NCBI GenBank assembly: GCA_015060885.1
Contig: SUXO01000021.1
Location: 1 to 36,687 of the forward strand
Origin: Bacteroidales bacterium
GTDB taxonomy: Bacteria; Bacteroidota; Bacteroidia; Bacteroidales; Bacteroidaceae
Length of the DNA: 36,687 bases
Direction: 5' to 3'
Of this stretch, positions 20,116 through 28,406 are shown piece by piece. A program made the position numbers and the translations under genes. Position 1 is the first letter of the stretch; each line of letters starts with the position of its first letter. The notes below the pieces were generated by a model. That model was not told the origin of the DNA. It made no database searches and saw only the letters and a program-made list of their open reading frames with translations.

Positions 20116-21087
20116 ATGGAAAAAATAAAAATTACCGTATTTGCCGACCCTGTATGTACTTGGTGCTGGGGTAGTGTGCCTGTGTTGCGTGCTTTGGAGT
20201 ACCGCTTTGGCAGTAGTGTTGAAATCGATTATGTTATGGGCGGTATGATAGAGGATATTGCCAAATTCAGCAACCGCAGGCTTGGAATTGGCGGTGACAT
20301 TCCGCTTTCGAACAGGAATATGCATAAGGCTTGGAGCGATGCTTCGCAGATACACGGTATGCCGGTATGTGAGCACGGCTTCCGTCTTTTCAGTGAAGAA
20401 CATCGTTCTACCGTACCGCAGAATCTTGCATACATTGCAGCCAAAGTGTATGCAGCCAAAGAGCCGGGGAAAGAACTTTCGCCCAAGAAGTTCCTGCGTC
20501 GTTTACAGGAGGCGACAGCCGTAGATGCCGCTCTCACCGGCGATGCCACCGTTATTGCCGACCTTGCCGCCGTAGAGGGCTTTGAACCTGCCCGTTTCGG
20601 CGAAATAATGAGAAGCCGCGAAGTACAACGCCTTTACGAGGAGGACAAAGAGCGGTGCCGTCATTACGAAATACAGACTTTTCCCACCTATCTGCTTGTG
20701 TATAAGGGAGTGGAACTTATGTTGCGCGGTTTCACATCCTTCGACACCATTGTGCAGAATATGAAGCATTTGAGCTACGGCAAGGTTGGCGGCTGTGACA
20801 ATGCTTGTACAAAGCCCACTACGGAGAATGTGAAACGCTTTATAGAACATTATGGCGCAGTATACCCTGTGGAGATTGCCACAGCCTTTGCAATGCAGCG
20901 CATCAGTGGCAAGTCGGCAATAAATACGGAATCATATGTGGGTCTGCCCGATGTCATCGACGAGCTTGTGGGTGCCGGTGAGGTCCTTATGCGCCCCCGT
21001 GGCAACGGCTTTGTGCTCTATGCCAAAAAGTTCTATCGTGGCGAGCCGGTGGCCGTTGAGGAAACATCTGTCGGAGCGCACGCCTGA
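20116..21087 (+). CDS. Cytoplasmic DsbA-family thioredoxin-fold protein
   Basis: The 323-residue protein has a DsbA/FrnE-like thioredoxin fold with an inserted helical domain. The active-site pair is C-T-W-C (Cys14 and Cys17, in VCTWCWG), and the cis-proline loop is TFPTYLL near residue 193. There is no signal peptide, so unlike periplasmic DsbA it should work in the cytoplasm. The C-terminal part, from about 240, has a stretch that looks helical (VKRFIEHYGAVYPVEIATAFAMQ) and may be an extra winged-helix-like domain; that is a guess. It could be a disulfide isomerase-like or protease-adaptor protein of the SpxH/FrnE kind. I found no clear -7 box in the 58 nt between the upstream terminator and the start. 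Confidence 0.8.
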   Translation: MEKIKITVFADPVCTWCWGSVPVLRALEYRFGSSVEIDYVMGGMIEDIAKFSNRRLGIGGDIPLSNRNMHKAWSDASQIHGMPVCEHGFRLFSEEHRSTVPQNLAYIAAKVYAAKEPGKELSPKKFLRRLQEATAVDAALTGDATVIADLAAVEGFEPARFGEIMRSREVQRLYEEDKERCRHYEIQTFPTYLLVYKGVELMLRGFTSFDTIVQNMKHLSYGKVGGCDNACTKPTTENVKRFIEHYGAVYPVEIATAFAMQRISGKSAINTESYVGLPDVIDELVGAGEVLMRPRGNGFVLYAKKFYRGEPVAVEETSVGAHA

Positions 21088-21111
21088 AAGTATTTTTAAC
21101 ACTGCTTTATG

Positions 21112-21141
21112 TTGAAAATAGTGTGAAAATTGTTAAATTTG
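21112..21141 (+). promoter_or_regulatory. Promoter of the peroxiredoxin-mscS-thioesterase unit
   Basis: TTG (21112-21114), 19-nt spacer, TAAATTTG (21134-21141): an excellent match. The -7 box lies in the left arm of the terminator hairpin of the preceding gene, so the transcript would start inside that hairpin. Confidence 0.75.
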
Positions 21142-21181
21142 CAGCCGCTTTTAAAACGGCTGCAAATTTGTCGTTTTTTTA
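21135..21181 (+). terminator. Terminator of the DsbA-family gene, overlapping the next promoter
   Basis: A 13-bp perfect stem (21135-21147 with 21157-21169), a loop of nine, then GTCG and a run of seven to eight Ts. The four bases between stem and T run make it slightly non-standard. Confidence 0.75.
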
Positions 21182-21198
21182 TTTAAATATGGTCTGAT

Positions 21199-21648
21199 AT
21201 GTTGCAAGCAGGTGATAAGGCCCCCGATTTCCTGGGGCTCGACGAAGATGGTAATGAAATAAGAGTAAGTGACTACAAAGGCAAGCGACTTGTTGTCTAT
21301 TTCTATCCCAAAGACAACACTCCGGGTTGCACAGCCGAAGCCTGTTCCTTGCGCGACGGGTTAAGCGACCTCTTGGCAGCCGGTTATGCCGTAGTGGGCA
21401 TCAGTGCCGACTCTGCTGCATCGCACCAACGCTTCAAGGCAAAGCAGCAACTTAACTTCCCCCTCGTAGCCGATGTGGAGAGAAAAGCCATTGAGGCTTT
21501 TGGCGCTTGGGGCCCTAAAAAGATGGCAGGCCGCGAATATATGGGTATTCTGCGCACAACCTTTGTAATAGATGCCGATGGCACCATTGAACGCGTGATT
21601 ACAAAGGTTGACACGAAAAATGCCGCAGCACAAATACTTGAACGTTAA
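21199..21648 (+). CDS. bcp: Thiol peroxidase, Bcp/PrxQ type
   Basis: The 149-residue peroxiredoxin reduces hydrogen peroxide and organic hydroperoxides with electrons from thioredoxin. The peroxidatic cysteine is Cys44 in TPGCTAEAC and the likely resolving cysteine is Cys49, five residues on, as in the atypical two-cysteine Bcp group. A catalytic Arg should lie in the later GILRTTFVID block, present here near residue 117. Length is normal. It leads a compact three-gene unit with mscS (23-nt gap) and a thioesterase, driven by the promoter at 21112. Confidence 0.95.
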   Translation: MLQAGDKAPDFLGLDEDGNEIRVSDYKGKRLVVYFYPKDNTPGCTAEACSLRDGLSDLLAAGYAVVGISADSAASHQRFKAKQQLNFPLVADVERKAIEAFGAWGPKKMAGREYMGILRTTFVIDADGTIERVITKVDTKNAAAQILER

Positions 21649-21671
21649 ATTTAAACTAATAATATATTACT

Positions 21672-22583
21672 ATGATTTTGGACTTTATTATGGCAACTGC
21701 CACTGTCGCAAACGACTCGATAAACGCAGTTGCAAAATTGGATGAGGCTATCGCCGCTGTGTCGGGCCTCACTGTTGCCGAGGTTACCAACATTGTTGTG
21801 ACTTACGCACTTGCGCTTGGCTGGAAACTTATAAAGGTTGGTTTTGTTTGGATGGTGGGCCGCTGGCTTACACGCCGTCTTATCTCCATTGTGAAACTGC
21901 TGATGGAGAAACGCAACACCAACCTCACCGTGAGAACATTCCTTGTGAGCCTTATCGATGTTGTTGCACTCATAATACTTCTTGTTATAATAATAAGTAT
22001 TCTGGGTATCGATACATCTTCGTTCATCGCGCTCTTTGCATCGGCCGGTGTTGCTATTGGTATGGCATTGAGCGGTACTTTGCAGAACTTCGCAGGTGGT
22101 GTGATAATCCTCCTGTTCCGTCCCTTCAAGGTGGGCGATTTCATTGAGGCACAGGGCCAGGTGGGTACTGTGAAGGAGATACAGATATTCAACACTCTTA
22201 TTCAGACCGGTGACAACAAGACTATTCTTGTTCCTAACGGCCCTCTCTCCACAGGCATAATCAACAACTACTCACGTGAGTCGTTGCGCCGTGTCGACTT
22301 TACTTTCTCAATCTCCTATGGCGACGATTATGAGAAGGCAAAGGAGGTGCTTCTCGAACTCATTGCAGCCGATAAACGCATTCTCAATAGCCCTGTCGAG
22401 CCCTTCATTGCTCTTAAAGAGCTGGGTGCAAGCTCCATAAATATTGTAGTTCGCGTGTGGGCTGCACAGGCCGACTACTGGGATATATACTTCGACCTCA
22501 ACAAGGCGGTGTACGAAACTTTCCCCAAACGTGGCTTGAACTTCCCCTATCAGACATTCACTGTTAACGTAAATAACCAGTAA
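21672..22583 (+). CDS. Small-conductance mechanosensitive channel (MscS family)
   Basis: The 303-residue inner-membrane channel opens under membrane tension and releases solutes on osmotic downshock. Three membrane segments are visible: about 45-65, 88-110 and 115-140. The last is the glycine/alanine-rich pore helix (FIALFASAGVAIGMALSGTL), followed by the family signature of FAGGVIILLFRPFKVGDFIE and the beta-domain block VGTVKEIQIFNTLIQT with VPNGPLSTGIINNYS. The C-terminal alpha/beta vestibule domain follows. ATG 21672 is used here; the ATG six codons later is also possible. The next gene starts 2 nt after its stop, so the two should be translationally coupled. Confidence 0.93.
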   Translation: MILDFIMATATVANDSINAVAKLDEAIAAVSGLTVAEVTNIVVTYALALGWKLIKVGFVWMVGRWLTRRLISIVKLLMEKRNTNLTVRTFLVSLIDVVALIILLVIIISILGIDTSSFIALFASAGVAIGMALSGTLQNFAGGVIILLFRPFKVGDFIEAQGQVGTVKEIQIFNTLIQTGDNKTILVPNGPLSTGIINNYSRESLRRVDFTFSISYGDDYEKAKEVLLELIAADKRILNSPVEPFIALKELGASSINIVVRVWAAQADYWDIYFDLNKAVYETFPKRGLNFPYQTFTVNVNNQ

Positions 22584-22585
22584 CA

Positions 22586-23002
22586 ATGACATTAAAGGAT
22601 TTTATAGGTGAGGGCGACCATTTTGCACGCCATTCGGGCGTGCAGGTGTTGAGCGTTGCCGAAAATTACGGCAAGGCCTCTCTTGTGGTCGCAAACGAGC
22701 ATCTTAATGCCGGCGGTGTGTGCCAGGGTGGTGCAATATTCACTCTTGCCGACACGGCTCTTGCACTTGCAGCCAACAGCGGGCTTATGCTCACATTGTC
22801 GGTTGAGGCATCTATTAGCTACCATAGAGCAGCTATGGAGGGAGATGTGCTCACTGCCGAGGCTGTTGCTCTTTGCCCCCATCCCAAAATCCCCGCATTC
22901 GAAGTAAAGGTTACCAACCAGCGTGGCGAGCTTATAGCTTCGTTCAAAAGTACCTGCTACACAAAAAAAGCAGCGTTGAACGGTGTAACCGGGCTCGAAT
23001 AA
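22586..23002 (+). CDS. PaaI-type hotdog-fold thioesterase
   Basis: The 138-residue protein has the hotdog fold of acyl-CoA thioesterases. The active region is NAGGVCQGGAIFTLADTALA (residues 41-60), with the conserved Asn41, the GG pair and Asp56. Gln stands where many PaaI proteins have His before GG. It is likely a homotetramer that hydrolyses small or aromatic acyl-CoAs, but its substrate is not shown by the sequence and no paa genes are nearby. It ends the peroxiredoxin-mscS unit. Confidence 0.88.
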   Translation: MTLKDFIGEGDHFARHSGVQVLSVAENYGKASLVVANEHLNAGGVCQGGAIFTLADTALALAANSGLMLTLSVEASISYHRAAMEGDVLTAEAVALCPHPKIPAFEVKVTNQRGELIASFKSTCYTKKAALNGVTGLE

Positions 23003-23011
23003 TACAAAGGC

Positions 23012-23044
23012 AGAGAGGCGGGTGTATTCCTGCCTCTCTTTTTT
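23012..23044 (+). terminator. Terminator of the peroxiredoxin-mscS-thioesterase unit
   Basis: AGAGAGGC (23012-23019) pairs with GCCTCTCT (23032-23039), followed by Ts to 23044. Confidence 0.85.
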
Positions 23045-23065
23045 GAAATTTAAACAGTTTCTTAA
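23045..23065 (+). repeat. Recurring intergenic motif, occurrence 2
   Basis: GAAATTTAAACAGTTTCTTA, immediately after the terminator T run and 42 nt upstream of the SulP -7 box. It matches occurrences 1 and 3 at all but two to three positions. Confidence 0.5.
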
Positions 23066-23086
23066 AAGGTGTTAAAAGTTTTTTTG

Positions 23087-23094
23087 TACCTTTG
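23087..23094 (+). promoter_or_regulatory. -7 box of the SulP transporter gene
   Basis: TACCTTTG, a perfect match, about 50 nt before the ATG. No clean TTG at the -33 spacing. Confidence 0.55.
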
Positions 23095-23143
23095 CACCGC
23101 TTTTTGTTAAGCCTCTATTTTCTTAAAGAAAAACACATATAAA

Positions 23144-24850
23144 ATGGACGCAAAAAAAATTATCGATTTTCATCCCAAATTCTTTGAGGCGATGAAAAAC
23201 TATTCGCGTGAAAAATTTAGTGCCGACGTTATGGCCGGAATCATTGTGGGTGTTGTGGCAATTCCCCTTGCCATTGCATTCGGTATTGCCAGCGGAGTGG
23301 GCCCCACAGAGGGCTTGGTGACAGCAATCATCGCAGGTGCTCTCATCTCCATATTCGGTGGCTCAAAAGTGCAGATAGGCGGCCCCACAGGCGCATTCAT
23401 CATCATTGTCTATGGTGTCGTGCAGCAGTTCGGTCTTGGCGGTCTTGCCATTGCAACCATTATGGCAGGAATAATGCTGGTTGTTATGGGCCTGTGCCGT
23501 ATGGGCGGTATAATAAAGTTTATGCCCTATCCCATTATCATAGGTTTTACAGGCGGTATTGCAATCACAATCTTCTCAACCCAGATAAACGACCTTTTGG
23601 GGCTTGGCATCGAGAGCGTGCCTGCAAACTTCGTGGACAAGTGGGTGTGCTATTTCAGGAATATAGGCAACATCGACTGGTGGAGTGCCTCTATGGGCAT
23701 TTTGAGCGTGGCTCTCATAGCCGTTACACCCAAATTCTCGCGCAAGGTGCCCGGTTCTCTTCTTGCAATTGTGGTTATGACCATTATTGCCTGGTTGTTG
23801 AAGGAGTTTGCCGGTGTAACCTCTATAAAGACCATCGGTGACCTTTACGAACTCCCTTCGGGCCTTCCTTCATTGACCTTGCCTGCACTTAATTTCGAAG
23901 ATGGCTCTTTCTTCTCCACCATTCAGGCACTTGCCCCTGTTGCCTTTACAATAGCAATGTTGGGTGCGATAGAGTCGTTGCTCTCGGCTATGGTGGCCGA
24001 CGGCGTCATTGGCGATCGCCATAACTCCAATACGGAGCTCATTGGCCAGGGTATTGCAAATATTGTTGTGCCTTTCTTCGGCGGAATACCTGCCACCGGT
24101 GCCATTGCCCGTACAATGGCTAACATTAACAATGGCGGAAAGACACCCATTGCCGGTGTTGTGCACACTTTGGTCCTCCTCCTGGTGCTTATGTTCCTGG
24201 GTGGCGTTGTGGGTAAAATACCTATGCCCTGTCTTGCCGGTGTGCTTGTTATGGTATCGTACAATATGAGCGGCTGGCGCACCATACGCTCAATGTGCAA
24301 GGCTACAATGTCGGGTACAAGCGTGTTGTTTGTCACTCTGTTGCTCACTGTATTCTTCGACCTTACATTCGCAATCGAGGTGGGCCTCGTAATGGCAGTG
24401 GTAATATTTATGAAGCGTGTTATGGACAGCACTACCGTGTCGGTCGTTACCGATGAACTTGAAGTGCATCACGACGGTGAGCACGACGAGATACTCTCTA
24501 TTCCCGCCGGTGTCGATGTATTTGAAATCGAAGGTCCTTTCTTCTTTGGTATCGCAACAAAGTTCGACGAGCTTACCCGTGAAACCGATGCTTCGCCCAT
24601 TCGTATAATACGTATGAGAAAGGTTACATTCATCGACTCAACAGGCTTGCATAACCTCGAAATCTTTGTGCAGTCGTCGCTTAACGAGAACCGCACCGTA
24701 ATCCTTTCGGGCGTTCACGACAATGTTGCCGAGAAACTGCGCAAGTCGGGTATCGCGGCAATGGTAGGTGCCGAAAATATCTGTTCCGATATTCACTTGG
24801 CCCTCGCCCGTGCGAAAGAACTTTCCGACTCAATGGGATTGGAAAAATAG
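23144..24850 (+). CDS. SulP-family anion transporter with STAS domain
   Basis: The 568-residue inner-membrane protein belongs to the SulP (SLC26) family of anion transporters or exchangers. The N-terminal part holds about twelve to fourteen hydrophobic segments (residues about 25-440), with the family block VGVVAIPLAIAFGIASGVGP in residues 35-54 and GGSKVQIGGPTGAFI after it. The cytoplasmic STAS domain covers about 455-560 and contains the typical VTFIDSTGLHNL loop. Substrates in the family include sulfate and bicarbonate. No carbonic anhydrase or sulfur-assimilation gene is adjacent, so the substrate stays open. It stands alone between its promoter and a strong terminator. Confidence 0.93.
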   Translation: MDAKKIIDFHPKFFEAMKNYSREKFSADVMAGIIVGVVAIPLAIAFGIASGVGPTEGLVTAIIAGALISIFGGSKVQIGGPTGAFIIIVYGVVQQFGLGGLAIATIMAGIMLVVMGLCRMGGIIKFMPYPIIIGFTGGIAITIFSTQINDLLGLGIESVPANFVDKWVCYFRNIGNIDWWSASMGILSVALIAVTPKFSRKVPGSLLAIVVMTIIAWLLKEFAGVTSIKTIGDLYELPSGLPSLTLPALNFEDGSFFSTIQALAPVAFTIAMLGAIESLLSAMVADGVIGDRHNSNTELIGQGIANIVVPFFGGIPATGAIARTMANINNGGKTPIAGVVHTLVLLLVLMFLGGVVGKIPMPCLAGVLVMVSYNMSGWRTIRSMCKATMSGTSVLFVTLLLTVFFDLTFAIEVGLVMAVVIFMKRVMDSTTVSVVTDELEVHHDGEHDEILSIPAGVDVFEIEGPFFFGIATKFDELTRETDASPIRIIRMRKVTFIDSTGLHNLEIFVQSSLNENRTVILSGVHDNVAEKLRKSGIAAMVGAENICSDIHLALARAKELSDSMGLEK

Positions 24851-24857
24851 AATGTTA

Positions 24858-24906
24858 TACAAAGAAGAGGGAGCAACGCGTGATGTGTTGCTCCCTCTTC
24901 TTTGTA
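24858..24906. terminator. Bidirectional terminator between SulP and HAD genes
   Basis: A 20-bp perfect stem (24858-24877 with 24887-24906) with a 9-nt loop. T-rich arms on both strands make it suitable for both convergent genes. It begins 7 nt after the SulP stop and ends 3 nt before the HAD stop codon. Confidence 0.88.
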
Positions 24907-24909
24907 TCA

Positions 24910-25533
24910 TCAATCCTCTGTAAGCACCTTCGCGAGGGTGTCGCGCCAGTCCTCGCCGTTGCCCACTTGCAAAACATTTATGCCAAGTTCCCTTGCCGTG
25001 GCAATGTTCTTTGCGCTGTCATCGAGGAAAAGTGTCTCTTCGGGCCTCATATTGCCTTCGAGCAGCATCTTGCGGTAAATCTCCTCGCCGGGCTTGGAAC
25101 AATTCATTCTGTAACTTAAAAAGAGCAGGTCGAAATAGTCGTCGAGCGACTTGCCACAGGGAGTGAACTCGCTGCTGCGTGCCCATCCTTGCAGGAACGG
25201 GTTGGTGTTGCTCAATACCGACAGGCGGTAGCGTGGGCGCAACTGTTGGAGGAACTCCATAAACTCCTCCTGAACCTTCACAATGAAACCGAGCCACGCA
25301 TATTTCGCCTCCTCGTATGTTATTGTGCGGCCGCATATCGCGGTAAGCTCCTTGCAGAATTCTTCGGCTGTTATATCGCCGTTCTCCAATGAGAAGAAGG
25401 GGCCTTTCTGCCGGTAGGAGTTCAGATACTCTTCGGGGTGGGGCACGCCAATCTCCCCGAAACGTTCCAGTGCCTTGTCGGCATCAATCTGTGTGAGCAC
25501 TCCGCCAAAATCGAATACAATATCTTTAATCAT
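24910..25533 (-). CDS. HAD-superfamily phosphatase (HAD-IA type)
   Basis: The 207-residue protein is a haloacid dehalogenase-fold phosphatase. Motif I is at its start (DIVFDFGGVLTQID, with Gly in place of the usual second catalytic Asp, as in the DFGGV group). Motif II is VLSNTNPF, the motif III Lys lies in the NCSKPGEEIYRKML stretch, and motif IV is LFLDDSAKNI. A helical cap lies between motifs I and II. The DFGGV form resembles the YihX/alpha-D-glucose-1-phosphatase and epoxide hydrolase-like groups, but I cannot fix the substrate. An open frame continues upstream to 25692, but Met at 25533 places motif I at residue 5, and the upstream part looks non-coding. Confidence 0.88.
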   Translation of the reverse strand: MIKDIVFDFGGVLTQIDADKALERFGEIGVPHPEEYLNSYRQKGPFFSLENGDITAEEFCKELTAICGRTITYEEAKYAWLGFIVKVQEEFMEFLQQLRPRYRLSVLSNTNPFLQGWARSSEFTPCGKSLDDYFDLLFLSYRMNCSKPGEEIYRKMLLEGNMRPEETLFLDDSAKNIATARELGINVLQVGNGEDWRDTLAKVLTED

Positions 25534-25558
25534 CGCTTTTCTCTCTTGTTTGTGGCCG

Positions 25559-25566
25559 CGAAGATA
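25559..25566 (-). promoter_or_regulatory. Possible -7 box of the HAD gene
   Basis: On the minus strand TATCTTCG, one mismatch from TAnnTTTG, about 25 nt before the start. Weak evidence, no -33 element. Confidence 0.3.
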
Positions 25567-25618
25567 GGTCTTTTTTTGAAAGAAATTGTGGCTGCAACTA
25601 AAATTAACCTGCTTTTTA

Positions 25619-25649
25619 TTGATTTGTGAGCCTAAATGAGTTAATTTTG
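25619..25649 (+). promoter_or_regulatory. Promoter of the 5'-nucleotidase gene
   Basis: TTG (25619-25621), 20-nt spacer, TAATTTTG (25642-25649): good match at both elements. The leader, about 45 nt, contains the weaker fourth occurrence of the recurring motif (GAATTTAACAGTTTCTGA, starting at 25658). Confidence 0.65.
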
Positions 25650-25703
25650 AACCCTTGAATTTAACAGTTTCTGATAAAAGAGAATATAGCATTAAGAATA
25701 TAT

Positions 25704-26663
25704 ATGGAGAACTTGGACGGACGTTTGGTTGTGGGTGTGTCGTCGCGCGCGCTCTTCGACCTTGAAAAGGAGAACGAGATTTTTGAACGCTACGGCGTTG
25801 CCAAATACAGAAAATACCAGGAAGAACACGAGGATGAACCGCTTGAAAAGGGTACAGCCTTTTACCTTGTGAAGAGCCTACTGGAACTCAACAAACAGGC
25901 CAATCGCCCCATTGTGGAGGTTGTGGTTATGTCGCGCAACAGCCCCGAAACAGGTATGCGTATGCTCAAATCGCTCGACGTTTACGGCCTCGACATTACC
26001 CGCGTGGCACTGTCGGGCGGCGAGTCGCTCTCCAAGTATCTGAAAGCATTCTCCATCGACCTCTTCCTATCGAAAGACGAGGGCGATGTACAGCGCGTGA
26101 TCGATTCGGGAATATGCGCTGCCGCGCTCATCTATGCTCCTCCCACCGACTTTAACCCCGAGGACAGCCGTGTGAAGATAGCCTTCGATGCCGACGCGGT
26201 CATCTTCTCCGACGAGTCGGAGTGCCGCTTTAAGGAGGAGGGTATCGATGCCTTCTACAAGTATGAAAAGGAGAATGCCGATGTTCCCTTGAAGGAGGGC
26301 CCCTTTGCCAATCTGCTCAAAAAGCTGTCGGCCATACAGGAGTGCCTGCCCACATCAATAGAACTCTCCCCGCTGCGTCTGGCAATAGTGACATCGCGCA
26401 GCCTTCCCTCGCACTTCCGCGTTATAAAGACTCTGCGCAAGTGGGGCGTTTATGTCGACGAGGCTTACTTCCTCGGCGGTTTGCGCAAGGACGAGCTGTT
26501 GAAGGCGTTCGGTGCGCACATCTTCTTCGACGACCAGGATACGCACCTGAGCGAGTCGAGCAAATATGTTCCCGCCGGCAAGGTGCCTTACCATTCGAGT
26601 TCGCAGATAAACGATGTGATAAAGGCGAAGCAGGATAAAGAACAGACCGAACAGAACGGGTAA
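25704..26663 (+). CDS. Cytosolic 5'-nucleotidase-like protein
   Basis: The 319-residue cytoplasmic protein matches the family of cytosolic 5'-nucleotidase 1A-like enzymes, which dephosphorylate nucleoside monophosphates. It opens LVVGVSSRALFDLEKEN, the family's N-terminal block. VVVMSRNSPETGMRMLKSL lies at about 73-91, KIAFDADAVIFSDESE follows at about 154-169 (the HAD-like catalytic Asp pair), and FFDDQDTHL lies near 276. Length is normal. There is no signal peptide. It is monocistronic by the promoter before it and the terminator after. Which nucleotides it acts on is not visible. Confidence 0.88.
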   Translation: MENLDGRLVVGVSSRALFDLEKENEIFERYGVAKYRKYQEEHEDEPLEKGTAFYLVKSLLELNKQANRPIVEVVVMSRNSPETGMRMLKSLDVYGLDITRVALSGGESLSKYLKAFSIDLFLSKDEGDVQRVIDSGICAAALIYAPPTDFNPEDSRVKIAFDADAVIFSDESECRFKEEGIDAFYKYEKENADVPLKEGPFANLLKKLSAIQECLPTSIELSPLRLAIVTSRSLPSHFRVIKTLRKWGVYVDEAYFLGGLRKDELLKAFGAHIFFDDQDTHLSESSKYVPAGKVPYHSSSQINDVIKAKQDKEQTEQNG

Positions 26664-26684
26664 ATACAGCAGCCGATATATGAT

Positions 26685-26719
26685 AAAACGCTATGGCCTC
26701 ATAAGGTTGTAGCGTTTTT
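26685..26719 (+). terminator. Terminator of the 5'-nucleotidase gene
   Basis: AAAACGCTA (26685-26693) pairs with TAGCGTTTT (26710-26718), inner GGCC/GGTT pairing is partial, then Ts. Confidence 0.8.
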
Positions 26720-26777
26720 CCACTTTATGCGGAACAATTCTTCTCCGGCGATGTTTATTTATAAAAAGTTTCTTTTT

Positions 26778-27242
26778 ATGAAAAAAATTGTTCCCGTTAT
26801 TCTCTTTGTGGCATTGTGCCTGCTTGCCGGTTATGTGTCACGTCTGTTGCAAGCCTCCTCTTTGGAGATGTGGTATTATACTTTGGTACAGTCGCCATTG
26901 ACTCCGCCGGCGGCTGTTTTCCCTGTGGTGTGGAGCGTGCTTTATATCCTTATGGGTGTGGCGGCCGGTATCCTGTGGGGTGAACGCTCAATCTACTCAC
27001 GCCTGTTGTTCACGTTGTTCTCCTTGCAGCTGCTTTTCAATATCGCGTGGAGCTTCTGTTTCTTCTATATGCAGTCGCCGCTTATGGGGCTTGTGGTTAT
27101 TCTGGCAATGGATATGCTCGCTCTCATTTATGTGGCCGGCTGTTTCGTTGTGCGTAAACTTGCAGGCTGGCTTATGGTGCCTTATATGTTGTGGCTCCTC
27201 TTTGCTACCTATCTCAACGGCTTTGTTGCTGTGTATAACTAA
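26778..27242 (+). CDS. tspO: TspO/MBR-family membrane protein
   Basis: The 154-residue inner-membrane protein has the five-helix layout of the TspO/translocator-protein family, whose bacterial members bind porphyrins and take part in tetrapyrrole or stress responses. Family landmarks are WYYTLVQSPLTPPAAVFPVVW in two parts (32-52), the LYILMG that follows, and the Trp-rich helix FNIAWSFCFF. It ends FATYLNGFVAVYN, with the conserved YLN. I use ATG 26778; an in-frame ATG at 26727 would add 17 residues that do not belong to the family. The gene stands alone and converges on the DnaJ-like gene. Confidence 0.93.
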   Translation: MKKIVPVILFVALCLLAGYVSRLLQASSLEMWYYTLVQSPLTPPAAVFPVVWSVLYILMGVAAGILWGERSIYSRLLFTLFSLQLLFNIAWSFCFFYMQSPLMGLVVILAMDMLALIYVAGCFVVRKLAGWLMVPYMLWLLFATYLNGFVAVYN

Positions 27243-27267
27243 CTGATGTGTCATATATACTTAAAAA

Positions 27268-27307
27268 GCAAAAAGCCTCTCCCTTATTTGTCGGAGAGGC
27301 TTTTTGC
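27268..27307. terminator. Bidirectional terminator overlapping the end of the DnaJ-like gene
   Basis: A 15-bp perfect stem (27268-27282 with 27293-27307). The right arm codes for the last residues of the convergent DnaJ-like protein and the stop codon (27284-27286) lies in the loop. T runs follow on both strands. Confidence 0.85.
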
Positions 27308-28183
27308 CTGTTCCAGCAGTTGCTTCTGCTTCTCGTTGAGTGTGGGCATAATGGCTTTCAGCGTTACAATGAGGTCGCCGCATTGCCCCTCTTTCTTGTA
27401 AAGCGGGAACCCCTTTCCTTTGAGGCGCAGTTTGCTGTCGGGTGGTGTACCGGCCTTTATGTTTGTCCTTACATTGCCGTTGAGGGTGGGCAGTTGTATG
27501 CTGCCGCCTGTGAGCAGAGTGAGAACATCGATGCCCGCGGTCAGCAGGAGATTGTCGCCATCGCGCGCGAATATATTGTCGGGCTCCACGTTTATAGTAA
27601 TGTAAAGATCGCCGCGGCTGCCGTCGGGCATAGCGGTGCCATAGCCCCGCAGACGTATCTTTTGCCCATTGGCAATGCCGGCCGGAATGGTTATCCTTAT
27701 ATTCTCGCCGTTTATGGAGAATGTCTGCTTGTGGGTGGTTGCGGCTTCGCGCAGCGTAATGGTTAGCGTTGCTTGCAAGTCCTGTCGCCTTGCCCTGCGG
27801 TTGTTGCCCATTGAACCGAACAATTGCTCAAAGAAATCGCTGAATCCGCTGGCGTTCTCGCTGTTCCCGCTGAAATCGCCCCAACCGCCGAACTCTCCAT
27901 AACCCCATCCGCCGTCGTGGCTGTTATACTCCCTGCGTTGCGCCTCGAACTCATCGGCGTGCTTCCAGTGCTCGCCATATTCGTCATACTTCTTGCGCTT
28001 TTCGGGGTTGCCCAGCACCTCGTTGGCCTCGTTTATTGCCTGGAAACGCTCCTCGGCCTGCGGGTCCTCTTTGTTGATGTCGGGGTGATACTTCTTTGCC
28101 AGGCGGCGGTATGCCTTTTTTATATCGGCCTCCGATGCATCGTGGCTCACTCCAAGTACTTTGTAATAATCTATAAATGCCAT
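27284..28183 (-). CDS. cbpA: CbpA-type J-domain co-chaperone
   Basis: The 299-residue protein is a class B (zinc-finger-free) DnaJ homologue that stimulates DnaK. The J-domain covers about residues 4-70 with the catalytic HPD at 33-35 ([11 protein letters not shown]). A Gly/Phe/Trp-rich linker follows (about 88-125: [16 protein letters not shown] and [10 protein letters not shown]). The two C-terminal substrate-binding beta domains cover about 130-285 ([40 protein letters not shown]). Cysteine-rich repeats are absent. A CbpM modulator, often next to cbpA, is not found here. The last codons form one arm of a terminator shared with tspO. Confidence 0.92.
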   Translation of the reverse strand: MAFIDYYKVLGVSHDASEADIKKAYRRLAKKYHPDINKEDPQAEERFQAINEANEVLGNPEKRKKYDEYGEHWKHADEFEAQRREYNSHDGGWGYGEFGGWGDFSGNSENASGFSDFFEQLFGSMGNNRRARRQDLQATLTITLREAATTHKQTFSINGENIRITIPAGIANGQKIRLRGYGTAMPDGSRGDLYITINVEPDNIFARDGDNLLLTAGIDVLTLLTGGSIQLPTLNGNVRTNIKAGTPPDSKLRLKGKGFPLYKKEGQCGDLIVTLKAIMPTLNEKQKQLLEQAKSLSDK

Positions 28184-28316
28184 AGGTGTTATCTGTTTTG
28201 TTGTATATTAACAAACGGCGTGGCCGTAATGTCGGCAAAATCACTTAAAAAGGGTGAAAAACAGTTCTTGCCCGCAACTGCTCCCGAATGGGGACTATAA
28301 AAAACTCCCCGTTTAG

Positions 28317-28347
28317 TTGTGCCAACGCCCTTTTATTATTATTTTTG
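28317..28347 (+). promoter_or_regulatory. Promoter of the SPOR lipoprotein unit
   Basis: TTG (28317-28319), 20-nt spacer, TATTTTTG (28340-28347): both elements fit. The rest of 28184-28406 shows no gene. Confidence 0.7.
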
Positions 28348-28406
28348 CAAAGAAATCTGCTGCCACCGGTGGCGGCAGAGTGTTTTTTATGTTGAATTTT
28401 TAAAAA

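Noticed and set aside
25534-25692. Longer N-terminus for the HAD phosphatase
   Set aside because: The added 53 residues do not look like protein. They would cover the intergenic region with the opposite promoter, and motif I normally starts within the first ten residues.
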